A DNA stretch of 12,890 nt from JBGRQB01 sp041725875 (GTDB lineage Bacteria > Bacteroidota > Ignavibacteria > Ignavibacteriales > Melioribacteraceae). Position numbers and translations under genes: made by a program. Numbering within the stretch: position 1 is the stretch's first letter; each line of letters begins with the position of its first letter. Shown here piece after piece: positions 1-6,645 of this stretch. The notes beneath the pieces were generated by a model. That model did not search any database and was not told where the DNA came from. It saw only the letters and a program-made list of their open reading frames with translations. The stretch covers positions 1 to 12,890 of the forward strand of contig JBGRQB010000131.1 in the NCBI GenBank assembly GCA_041725875.1. Reading direction: 5' to 3'.

Positions 1-2
1 CC

Positions 3-77
3 GATCGTCCCGAACCATTATTATATTTGCTAAACGGAGGTGAGCAAATTACCAAGATGCTCAGAAAACGAAAATAA
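3..77 (+). CDS. C-terminal 24 residues of an unidentified upstream gene
   Basis: An open frame enters from the window edge and stops with TAA at 75-77. The visible tail reads PEPLLYLLNGGEQITKML and ends in a basic RKRK, a composition plausible for a real C-terminus. The other two plus frames close within the first 45 bases. Only 12 bases separate this stop from the ABC ATPase start at 90, so it is probably the preceding gene of the same operon. By context it could be another pentose-pathway or sugar-transport gene, but the fragment is too short to identify and I do not assign a function. Confidence 0.5.
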   Translation, partial: DRPEPLLYLLNGGEQITKMLRKRK

Positions 78-89
78 AATAATTGAAAT

Positions 90-1583
90 ATGCTTGAACT
101 TAAAAATATATCAAAATCTTTCTCAAGTATAAGAGTCTTAAAAGATGTCTCCTTTAATGTTGAAAAAGGGAGAGTTTTGGCTCTTATGGGAGAAAATGGA
201 GCCGGAAAATCGACACTTATGAAAATTATAAGTGGAATTTACAACGATTATTCCGGTCAGATTTTTGTTGACGGCGTTGAGAAAAACTTCAAAAATTCGG
301 AAGAAGCAGAAGAAGCCGGAATTGCAATAATTCATCAGGAGCTTAATCTTTTTCCAGATTTATCGGTTGCTGAAAACCTGCTTATTAAAAATGCACCGGT
401 TAAAATGAAGTTTTTTACAGATAAAAAAGCCACTCTTCAAAAAGCAGAAGAAATTGCAAGCAAGTTTAATTTTCCATTTCCGCTTGATTCAAAAGTCAGA
501 AATCTGGGTGTTGGCTGGCAGCAAATCATTGAGATTGCGCGCGTTCTTAATTATAATTCTAAAATTGTTATTATGGACGAACCAACATCCGCATTATCTG
601 ACAGCGAAATTGAAATTTTATTTGATAAGATAAAACAGCTCAAAGAGAGCGGAAAACTTGTTATTTATATTTCCCACCGAATGTCTGAAGTATTTGAAAT
701 TGCCGATGAAATTGCAGTTCTGCGCGATGGTTCCTTAATTGGGAAATATCAGGCAGATAAACTTGACCGTGATAGTCTGGTGAAACTGATGATAGGAAAA
801 ACAATTGAAAATGAACAGATTGAGAGAAATGTTCCTGATGAGGAAGAGATTCTTAAAGTCGAAAACCTGACAGTCAGATCAGATGAAAAAGCAATTTTGG
901 AAAATGTTTCATTTGATTTGAAAAAAGGGGAAGTGCTCGGAGTTGCCGGTTTACTCGGTTCAGGCAGAAGCAGTCTGCTCAAATTTTTGTTTGGTGAAAC
1001 AGGATTTAATTACGAAGGCAGATTAAAGTATGGAAATGTCGATTTCAAACCTCTTTCTCCCGGAAAATCGATTAAGGACGGAATAATTTATCTTACAGAA
1101 AACAGATTGAGTGAAGGAATTTTCCCTGAATTGAGTCTCGACTTTAACTGTAATATTTCATCATTTTCCAAAGAGAGCAAATTTGGTTTTATCAGCAAAA
1201 AAGAGACTGAGCAAATCTGCACTGATAAGCTTGATGAACTAAACACTGTAAGAAACAATATTTCTCAAAACATCGAAACCTTAAGTGGCGGTAATCAGCA
1301 AAAAGTATTGCTTTCCAGAGTTTTATTAACCGAACCAAAGCTTCTTTTACTGGATGAACCAACGCGCGGTATTGATGTTAATGCAAAGTATGAAATTTAC
1401 AAATTAATAGAAGAGTTGAGTAAAAAAGGAATTTCCGTAATTGTAGCTTCATCTGAAATTCCTGAATTGCTTAAAATTACTTCACGGATTCTGGTTCTTT
1501 CAAATGGTTGTCAGACAAACATTTTTGACACAAACAAAGTAACATCACAAGAAATTTTACAAAGTGCATTCACAAGAGTTTAA
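90..1583 (+). CDS. Sugar ABC transporter ATP-binding protein, tandem ATPase domains (RbsA/AraG/YtfR type)
   Basis: Cytoplasmic ATPase subunit that would power sugar import through the permease encoded next. At 497 residues it has the usual length for the family, with two fused nucleotide-binding domains. Domain 1 carries Walker A GENGAGKST (34-42), a Q-loop around IIHQELNLF, a signature-like LGVGWQQ (139-145) and Walker B MDEPTSAL (D163-E164). Domain 2 has a degenerate Walker A (GLLGSGRSS), a clean signature LSGGNQQ (398-404) and Walker B LLDEPTRGID (D422-E423). A degenerate second P-loop is normal for monosaccharide transporters of this class. The ATG at 90 fits the family N-terminus (MLELKNISKSF) but has no obvious Shine-Dalgarno, so translation may be coupled to the upstream gene. 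The permease starts three bases after the stop. The substrate cannot be read from this subunit; the kinase and binding protein nearby point to L-arabinose. Confidence 0.95.
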   Translation: MLELKNISKSFSSIRVLKDVSFNVEKGRVLALMGENGAGKSTLMKIISGIYNDYSGQIFVDGVEKNFKNSEEAEEAGIAIIHQELNLFPDLSVAENLLIKNAPVKMKFFTDKKATLQKAEEIASKFNFPFPLDSKVRNLGVGWQQIIEIARVLNYNSKIVIMDEPTSALSDSEIEILFDKIKQLKESGKLVIYISHRMSEVFEIADEIAVLRDGSLIGKYQADKLDRDSLVKLMIGKTIENEQIERNVPDEEEILKVENLTVRSDEKAILENVSFDLKKGEVLGVAGLLGSGRSSLLKFLFGETGFNYEGRLKYGNVDFKPLSPGKSIKDGIIYLTENRLSEGIFPELSLDFNCNISSFSKESKFGFISKKETEQICTDKLDELNTVRNNISQNIETLSGGNQQKVLLSRVLLTEPKLLLLDEPTRGIDVNAKYEIYKLIEELSKKGISVIVASSEIPELLKITSRILVLSNGCQTNIFDTNKVTSQEILQSAFTRV

Positions 1584-1586
1584 GAT

Positions 1587-2615
1587 ATGAATACAAAATT
1601 AAGTCAGTTCAGCAAAGAAAATGATTGGATAAAACCTTTAGGCGGGTTAATTGTTTTGTTTATTGCCTGTGTTATCTTTTCGCCAATTAGTACCAAAGGT
1701 AATATTATATTTCTGAAAATAGATAACCTCACAAATATTTTGCGTCAGGTTTCTGAAATTGGAATTATTGCAGTCGGAATGACCCTTGTTATCCTTACAT
1801 CAGGCATCGATCTTTCAGTTGGATCGGTACTTGCTTTATCTGCCACCTTAACTGCTTTTGGAGTAATGGATTGGCAGCTGGGAGTTTTTCTCACTGTACT
1901 GCTGGCAGTAAGTGCAGGAGCTCTTATAGGAATGTTAAATGGTGCAATAACTTCCTGGGGAAAGATGCAGTCGTTTATTGTTACTCTTGCGGGAATGACA
2001 GCCGCGCGCGGATTTGCACTCTTTATTTCCGATAACCATTCCAGAAATATCGGATTTGGAGAAATGGCAGCACCTGAAAGTTTTAAGATATTTACCTCCA
2101 CCATTTTTACAATACCTTTTCCTGTTTATATTTTCATCTTTATTACAATCATTTTTATCATAATTTTAAGAAAAATGACAATTGGTCGATATATTTACGC
2201 CATTGGAAGTAATGAAAAAGCCGCTGTTCTGGCGGGATTAAAAGTAAACTGGGTTCGAACAATTGCTTTCACCTTTTCCGGATTTTTAGCCGGATTGGCA
2301 GGTGTAATTCATTCTGCTCAATTATATCAGGGAAATCCAAACGATGGTGCCGGATTTGAACTTGATGCAATTGCCGCAGTTGTTATTGGCGGAACAAATC
2401 TTTTAGGCGGAAGAGGAACAATGGAAGGAACGTTTTTCGGAGTTTTGATAATTGGTTTGTTGAGTAATATTTTAGGACTTCACGGAATTGAAAAAGATTT
2501 TCAGTTAATGTTAAAAGGGATAATTATTGTTTTAGCGGTTTTTGTTCAGGGACAACATTATCAGAATGGAATAAAAAATATTTTTACAAAAATGATAAAA
2601 AGAAACCAGCCTTAA
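1587..2615 (+). CDS. Sugar ABC transporter permease (RbsC/AraH/YtfT type, BPD_transp_2)
   Basis: Inner-membrane subunit forming the transport channel, presumably as a homodimer with the preceding ATPase. The 342-residue protein is strongly hydrophobic with roughly eight to ten membrane segments. It contains the family hallmarks VGMTLVILTSGIDLSVGS (about residues 62-79), GAITSWGKMQSFIVTLAGM, and the cytoplasmic ATPase-contact region around IYAIGSNEKAAVLAGL. The C-terminal part has the conserved DAIAAVVIGGTNLLGGRGT. It ends in a basic KMIKRNQP. Its stop codon overlaps the oppositely oriented ribulokinase gene by four bases, inside a predicted bidirectional terminator. It probably pairs with the binding protein at 4301-5224, the only one in view, although that gene lies in the opposing operon. 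Confidence 0.94.
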   Translation: MNTKLSQFSKENDWIKPLGGLIVLFIACVIFSPISTKGNIIFLKIDNLTNILRQVSEIGIIAVGMTLVILTSGIDLSVGSVLALSATLTAFGVMDWQLGVFLTVLLAVSAGALIGMLNGAITSWGKMQSFIVTLAGMTAARGFALFISDNHSRNIGFGEMAAPESFKIFTSTIFTIPFPVYIFIFITIIFIIILRKMTIGRYIYAIGSNEKAAVLAGLKVNWVRTIAFTFSGFLAGLAGVIHSAQLYQGNPNDGAGFELDAIAAVVIGGTNLLGGRGTMEGTFFGVLIIGLLSNILGLHGIEKDFQLMLKGIIIVLAVFVQGQHYQNGIKNIFTKMIKRNQP

Positions 2616-2632
2616 TCAGCGCTGGTTTCTTT
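2599..2632. terminator. Bidirectional terminator hairpin overlapping the stop codons of two convergent genes
   Basis: A perfect 12-bp inverted repeat: left arm 2599-2610 (aaagaaaccagc), right arm 2621-2632 (gctggtttcttt), ten-base loop 2611-2620. It lies across the convergent ends of the permease (stop 2613-2615) and the ribulokinase (stop 2614-2612). The A-rich left flank and T-rich right flank supply a U-rich run after the stem in both directions, as expected for an intrinsic terminator that works both ways. The arms are also coding: the left encodes the last residues of the permease and the right those of the kinase. Confidence 0.75.
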
Positions 2633-4279
2633 AATTTTTATCTCTAACAGATCTTTCATCACAGAATACATTTCAGAATTTTCCTTTCCAAACGAATCGT
2701 GTAAAAGCTTATAGATGTTGTACAATTTCGCATAAATTTTAGCCGATTCAAGATCGGGATAATAGACTTTCTCATTTACTCTGCAAGATCGTTTCTGCAG
2801 CTCTGCAATAGTAATATTTTTACCACTATTTTTCAGCGCAGTAAATCCCCCCATAATTGCTGCACCAAGAGCTACTGTCTGACTATTATCAACAACCTCC
2901 ATTGGTCTGCCCAAAATATTAGCGTAAATCTGCATAACCATCGGGTTTTTGTTTGCAATTCCGCCGCAGTTTCTTACTCGGTCAATTTTTATATTATCAG
3001 ATTCTTCCAATCGGTTAATGATTGAAAGTGCTCCAAATGCACTTGCTTCAATCAAAGCTCTGTAAATTTCGTAATCGGTTGTTTGTGTTGTCTGACCCAA
3101 AATCAATCCGGTTAATTTCTGATCGGCAAGAATGTTGCGATTTCCGTTGTTCCAGTCAAGAGCCAGCAATCCGCTTTCACCGGCTTTTAGTTTGGAGGCT
3201 TGCTCTGTCAATTCCTGATGTGATGATACATCTCTTTTAAGTACTTTTGAAACATACCAGTTAAAAAGATCGCCTACAGCAGCCTGACCAGCTTCAATTC
3301 CAGTAAATCTGGGCAGAACCGATTCTGGAACAACTCCGGCTATTCCTTCAATTGCTGTTATTGTTTTATTTGAAGTGATTAAAATATCACAGCTCGAGGT
3401 ACCAAGATTTTTAATCAAAAGGTTATCTTCAATTCCGGAACCAATTGCTCCCACGTGAGCATCAATTCCGCCAACAGCAACAGGAATTCCAACCGGAAGT
3501 CCGAGTCGTTTAGCCCATTCATCACTTAAAAATCCTGCAACATCATCCAGCAGCGATACTTCTGTATAAAGTCTCTCTCTAAGTACGGCCATTTCAGGAG
3601 CAAGCTTTTCAAGAAAATCTTTTTCAGGCAATCCGTGCGGATTTTGATACATTGCTTTGTGTCCGGCACCGCAAACACTTCTTTTCAGATTTTTATTATC
3701 CTTAATTCCGCAAAGTGCAGCAGGAATAAAATCGCACAATTCCATCCAGGTAAAAGCTGCTTCAAACACTTCGGGATCTGCTTTAAGGCAATGAAATATT
3801 TTGGAAAAGAACCATTCGGAAGAGTATGAACCGCCGCAGTTATCTATATAGTAAGGTTTTTCTTTTTTTGCCAGATTTGTAATTTCATCGGCTTCCTTTG
3901 TGGAAGTATGATCTTTCCAGAGCCAGGCAAATGCGTTTGGATTATTTTGGAACTTTTCTATTAATCCGAGAGGAGTAAGAGTTTCATCTGTAGGAAGGGG
4001 AGTGGAAGCTGTTGCTGCAACACCAATTCCTGAAATCTCTTCACTGTTTATTCCCAGTTTTTTTGCGCTTGCTATTAAGTTGATTATCGATTCCGACATA
4101 CTCTCAAGATAATCAGCCGGATTTTGCCTGGCCTGATATGGATTTGTTTTGCTGGTGATAATTCCTTTTTCACCACTTTTATATTCAAAAACCGCTGAAG
4201 CAATTTCCTTTCCGTAGTTTAAGTCGAGTAATAAAGAGCGGACCGAGTTGGTTCCGAAATCTAGTCCAATTGAATACAT
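2612..4279 (-). CDS. araB: L-ribulokinase (FGGY carbohydrate kinase)
   Basis: Phosphorylates L-ribulose with ATP to L-ribulose 5-phosphate, the second step of bacterial L-arabinose catabolism, in the cytoplasm. At 555 residues it is close to the roughly 560 of classical AraB. It starts with the FGGY phosphate-binding hairpin IGLDFGTNSVR (4-14). AraB-specific stretches include NPNAFAWLWKDHT (about 113-125), SYSSEWFFSKI (151-161), ELCDF (180-184) and SAGHK-like GAGHK. The putative catalytic base is Asp273 in GGIDAHVGAIGSG, followed by the ATP-site GTSSCDIL (293-300) and a C-terminal GGIANKNP loop. This similarity is to AraB rather than to xylulo-, glycero- or rhamnulokinases. It lies 21 bases downstream of the sugar-binding protein and is likely cotranscribed with it. 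No araA or araD is in the window. Confidence 0.93.
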   Translation of the reverse strand: MYSIGLDFGTNSVRSLLLDLNYGKEIASAVFEYKSGEKGIITSKTNPYQARQNPADYLESMSESIINLIASAKKLGINSEEISGIGVAATASTPLPTDETLTPLGLIEKFQNNPNAFAWLWKDHTSTKEADEITNLAKKEKPYYIDNCGGSYSSEWFFSKIFHCLKADPEVFEAAFTWMELCDFIPAALCGIKDNKNLKRSVCGAGHKAMYQNPHGLPEKDFLEKLAPEMAVLRERLYTEVSLLDDVAGFLSDEWAKRLGLPVGIPVAVGGIDAHVGAIGSGIEDNLLIKNLGTSSCDILITSNKTITAIEGIAGVVPESVLPRFTGIEAGQAAVGDLFNWYVSKVLKRDVSSHQELTEQASKLKAGESGLLALDWNNGNRNILADQKLTGLILGQTTQTTDYEIYRALIEASAFGALSIINRLEESDNIKIDRVRNCGGIANKNPMVMQIYANILGRPMEVVDNSQTVALGAAIMGGFTALKNSGKNITIAELQKRSCRVNEKVYYPDLESAKIYAKLYNIYKLLHDSFGKENSEMYSVMKDLLEIKIKETSAD

Positions 4280-4300
4280 AAATTCTGATCCGTGATTTGT

Positions 4301-5224
4301 TTAATAATTTTTAGCATTTTCAGGTAAAATAGTTTCTGTTTCCAGAGTAATATTTTTCGAAACCTTTTCACCTTTTAAGATTTTTACAGCTGTTTCAATA
4401 GCCTGCTTACTTCCTGTAGGATAAAGAAAAGTTGCGCTTAAAGTACCTTCGGAAACAGCTTTTATTCCGCCCTCAGGACCTTTAAGTCCGTCAATACCCA
4501 AAAAGTAACTCTCTTTTTCGCGTTGTGCATTTTTTGCGGCAAGGTAAGCACCAATTGCCATTGGATCGTTATGAGCATAAACAAGATCAATTTTTTCCAG
4601 TTTTTGCAATGCATTTTCCATTATCTCCATTCCGCGTCTGCGCAGCCAAGCACCATCCTGCTCGTAAACTATTTTGATATCTTTATGTTTGCTGATCTCT
4701 TCCACAAAGCCGTTGTGTCTGTCAATAGCAGGAGTAGAACCTTTTAATCCCCAAATTTCAACTATGGTTCCTTTATAATTAAGAAGTTTTGCTGCGTGAG
4801 CTCCGGCAGCTTTACCAATAATATGATTATTTGCACCGATAAAAGAAGTGTATGAATCTGAAGAAATATTACGATCGAGTACAACAACAGGAATACCTGC
4901 ATTGTAAGCGCGTTCAACCACAGCAGTTAAAGGTCGTGATTCATTTGGAGAGATAATAATCAGATCTACTTCCTGGGCAATAAAATTTTCAACATCAGCA
5001 ACCTGTTTGGAATTATTCTGCTGTGCATCAACAATTAAAAGATCAATATCTTTATGCTTTTTAGCTTCTTCTGTTAATTCCTTATTCATTGTTTCGCGCC
5101 AGGGTTCGGCACTGTTGCATTGTGAAAATCCGATAACATATTTTGCGGATGTATTGTTGTTACTGCAGGAAGTAAGTAGCAGCATTGCCGCTAAAATATA
5201 CTTAATTAGTTTAAATCTGATCAT
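4301..5224 (-). CDS. Sugar ABC transporter substrate-binding lipoprotein (YtfQ/RbsB type)
   Basis: Captures a sugar outside the inner membrane and delivers it to the permease. The 307-residue protein begins with a lipoprotein signal peptide whose lipobox LLTSC places the lipidated cysteine at residue 20. The mature part is a type I periplasmic binding fold. Motifs resemble E. coli YtfQ, a galactofuranose-binding protein: GFSQCNSAEPWR near the N-terminus, then VVLDRNI, AIDRHNGF, YAHNDPMAIGA and GIDG, which line the sugar site in that family. The start is supported by GGAGG four bases upstream (5229-5233, minus strand). It is first in a minus-strand operon with araB and divergent from the LacI gene. 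Its promoter region holds a LacI-type operator. A furanose or pentose substrate, perhaps L-arabinofuranose, is inferred from family resemblance and the kinase. Confidence 0.9.
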   Translation of the reverse strand: MIRFKLIKYILAAMLLLTSCSNNNTSAKYVIGFSQCNSAEPWRETMNKELTEEAKKHKDIDLLIVDAQQNNSKQVADVENFIAQEVDLIIISPNESRPLTAVVERAYNAGIPVVVLDRNISSDSYTSFIGANNHIIGKAAGAHAAKLLNYKGTIVEIWGLKGSTPAIDRHNGFVEEISKHKDIKIVYEQDGAWLRRRGMEIMENALQKLEKIDLVYAHNDPMAIGAYLAAKNAQREKESYFLGIDGLKGPEGGIKAVSEGTLSATFLYPTGSKQAIETAVKILKGEKVSKNITLETETILPENAKNY

Positions 5225-5331
5225 TTTGCCTCCAAACCTGATAAAAAATATTAATTGTATTTATATATTTTTTTTAATTACTTTGCATTCGGCGTTATTA
5301 TGGACTAAAATTTTTTAAGCACTATCAATGT

Positions 5332-5337
5332 TATAAT
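5332..5337 (+). promoter_or_regulatory. Candidate -10 box (TATAAT) for the LacI-family gene
   Basis: A perfect TATAAT hexamer lies about 90 bases upstream of the repressor start. No good -35 box is found 16-18 bases upstream, and the region is very AT-rich, so chance occurrence is likely. If used, transcription would start near 5344, just ahead of the operator at 5355-5368, which would allow autorepression. Confidence 0.3.
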
Positions 5338-5354
5338 TGTATTTCTTAAAAAGA

Positions 5355-5368
5355 TGATAGCGTAAACA
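5355..5368. promoter_or_regulatory. LacI-family operator between divergent binding-protein and repressor genes
   Basis: The 14-mer tgatagcgtaaaca matches 11 of 14 positions of the ideal palindrome TGTTAGCGCTAACA and keeps the central CpG contacted by the hinge helix in LacI-family complexes. Two better copies lie at 6533-6546 and 6581-6594. It sits 60 bases upstream of the repressor gene and 131 bases upstream of the sugar-binding protein start. It could therefore control both directions. Confidence 0.65.
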
Positions 5369-5393
5369 TATAGTATTATTTCCATTATTACAA
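5365..5393 (-). promoter_or_regulatory. Candidate promoter for the binding-protein/araB operon
   Basis: On the minus strand, TTGTAA (5393-5388) is followed after 17 bases by TATGTT (5370-5365), each matching four of six sigma-70-type consensus positions. The -10 box overlaps the operator at 5355-5368, the arrangement expected for repression by blocking polymerase. The primary sigma-factor consensus of this lineage is not known to me, so this is only a candidate. Confidence 0.3.
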
Positions 5394-5427
5394 GAATAAA
5401 TAGAAATTAGGATCAGAAAGTATTATT

Positions 5428-6456
5428 ATGACAACAGCCCCGAAAAAAAATGTAACTATGCAGATGATAGCCGATGAATTGGGTATCTCACAGATGACAG
5501 TTTCAAGAGCCTTAAATCCAAAATCAAAAGATTACATATCTCCTGAGACAAGAGAAAAAATTGTGAGAGTGGCTGATAAGCTGGGATACACTCCTAATCT
5601 GATTGCCAAATCGCTGGTTAACAATAAAACTTATACAATAGGAGTTGTTGTACCGGATCTGTCATATTCATTTTATCCCGATGTAATAAAGGGAATAAAC
5701 AAAATAGCCACTGATCAGGATTATCAGATTATTCTTTGTATCACTTACGAAGATTTTAAGAATGAAGAGAAGGCGCTTCAGACTCTTATGTCGATGAGAG
5801 TTGACGGAATTCTTCTGGCACAGTCGCAGTCGGTAAAAGATTTTTCTCTCTACAAAAAAATTATACAATCAGGATTACCACTTGTCTTTTTTGATCGCTA
5901 TGTTCTTAATCTTGGTGCGTCCTGCGTTGGGAGTCAGGATGAACAGGGTGCTGAGGAAATTTGCAACTATCTTATAAAAAAGGGTAAAAAAAGAATTGCA
6001 CATCTTTCGGGTCCGGACGCACTTTCTGTTAGCCTTAACAGACAAAAGGGGTATAAAAAGGCTTTGAAGGATAACGGAATACGTTTTGACAAATCTCTGA
6101 TAATTCCTTCCGGGTTTAGAGAAGATGACGGGTACCAATCTATGAAACAATTTCTGAAAGAAGGGAAGAAGTTACCTGAAGCAATTGTATCTGTTAATGA
6201 TGCTTCTGCAATTGGTGCCATGACTGCCTTAAAAGAACAAGGATACAAAATACCGGAAGATTTGGTGATTGTTGGGTTTTCAGACGATTCTCGCGCAAAA
6301 TTTTCAGATATAAATCTTACAACAGTAAATGTTCCTGCCTACGAAATTGGAATTAAGGCGAGTGAAATTTTAATTAAAAAAATCTCCACTGAAAATTCCG
6401 AAACAGAAAATGTATTTTTAGAGACAAGTTTGGTGATAAGAAACTCAACTTTTTAA
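5428..6456 (+). CDS. LacI-family transcriptional repressor, probably pentose-responsive
   Basis: DNA-binding regulator of 342 residues, standard for LacI/GalR proteins. The N-terminal helix-turn-helix is clear (MQMIADELGISQMTVSRALN, residues 11-30). It is followed by the conserved SPETREKI helix and the hinge-helix segment LGYTPNLIAKSL that inserts into the operator's central CpG. The rest is a periplasmic-binding-protein-like effector domain beginning at TIGVVVPDLSYSFY, with FFDRY, GSQDEQGA and VGFSDD motifs. The start is set by the HTH; there is no convincing Shine-Dalgarno. Three matching operators flank the gene: one in its own upstream region shared with the divergent sugar-binding-protein operon, two ahead of the downstream LamG/TonB-receptor operon. 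Local repression released by a sugar is inferred; L-arabinose or an oligosaccharide is the likeliest ligand by context. Confidence 0.93.
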   Translation: MTTAPKKNVTMQMIADELGISQMTVSRALNPKSKDYISPETREKIVRVADKLGYTPNLIAKSLVNNKTYTIGVVVPDLSYSFYPDVIKGINKIATDQDYQIILCITYEDFKNEEKALQTLMSMRVDGILLAQSQSVKDFSLYKKIIQSGLPLVFFDRYVLNLGASCVGSQDEQGAEEICNYLIKKGKKRIAHLSGPDALSVSLNRQKGYKKALKDNGIRFDKSLIIPSGFREDDGYQSMKQFLKEGKKLPEAIVSVNDASAIGAMTALKEQGYKIPEDLVIVGFSDDSRAKFSDINLTTVNVPAYEIGIKASEILIKKISTENSETENVFLETSLVIRNSTF

Positions 6457-6496
6457 TACATTTTTATCTTTTTTTTCAGACTTCCAGTTTATTTAC

Positions 6497-6525
6497 TTGC
6501 ATTTAAATTTCGTTTTTTTTAATAT
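6497..6525 (+). promoter_or_regulatory. Candidate promoter for the LamG/TonB-receptor operon
   Basis: TTGCAT (6497-6502) and TAATAT (6520-6525) are separated by 17 bases. Transcription would start near 6532, directly in front of operator 6533-6546, a classic repression geometry. The match to the sigma-70 consensus is modest (3/6 and 4/6) in an AT-rich region. An alternative -35-like TTTACA at 6567-6572 lacks a good -10 at normal spacing. Confidence 0.25.
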
Positions 6526-6532
6526 TGAATTA

Positions 6533-6546
6533 TGTTAGCGCAAACA
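6533..6546. promoter_or_regulatory. LacI-family operator O1 upstream of the envelope operon
   Basis: The 14-mer tgttagcgcaaaca matches 13 of 14 positions of the palindrome TGTTAGCGCTAACA. Symmetry continues outward as TA...TA (6531-6548). The central CpG is kept. It lies 77 bases after the repressor stop codon and about 100 bases before the LamG gene. Its centre is 48 bp from the centre of the second operator. Confidence 0.75.
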
Positions 6547-6580
6547 TATTTGTTTGGTCGCTATTTTTTACAGCAAGATA

Positions 6581-6594
6581 AGTTAGCGCTAACA
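6581..6594. promoter_or_regulatory. LacI-family operator O2 upstream of the envelope operon
   Basis: The core gttagcgctaac (6582-6593) is a perfect 12-bp palindrome, and the 14-mer agttagcgctaaca matches the shared consensus at 13 of 14 positions. It is the most symmetrical of the three sites. It lies 51 bases before the LamG gene start, so it may fall within the transcribed leader and act as a roadblock or as a partner for looping with O1. Confidence 0.78.
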
Positions 6595-6645
6595 CATATA
6601 ACAGATTCATCTTTATTTCAAACTATATAATCCACAGGAGGATTT

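Noticed and set aside
1745..2104. 119-codon minus-strand open frame within the permease gene
   Set aside because: It is a shadow of a clear membrane-protein gene, with low-complexity Ser/Thr/Pro-rich translation and no family features.
2614..2625. Palindrome cagcgctg resembling the LacI operator core
   Set aside because: It lacks the TTA/TAA flanks, sits at the end of two genes and is explained by the terminator stem and loop.
5007..5318. Small plus-strand open frame across the binding-protein start and its upstream region
   Set aside because: It lies antisense to the lipoprotein signal peptide and runs into AT-rich intergenic sequence, with no sign of coding constraint.
6553..6566. Possible fourth operator (ggtcgctatttt region, half-site atagcg on the minus strand)
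   Set aside because: Only about half of the 14 consensus positions match and there is no symmetry on the other side, so it is not separable from chance in AT-rich DNA.
6626..6631. Perfect TATAAT hexamer just before the LamG gene
   Set aside because: It is only five bases upstream of the AGGAGG ribosome-binding site; a start site about seven bases downstream would remove that site from the mRNA. No -35 box is seen at proper spacing.
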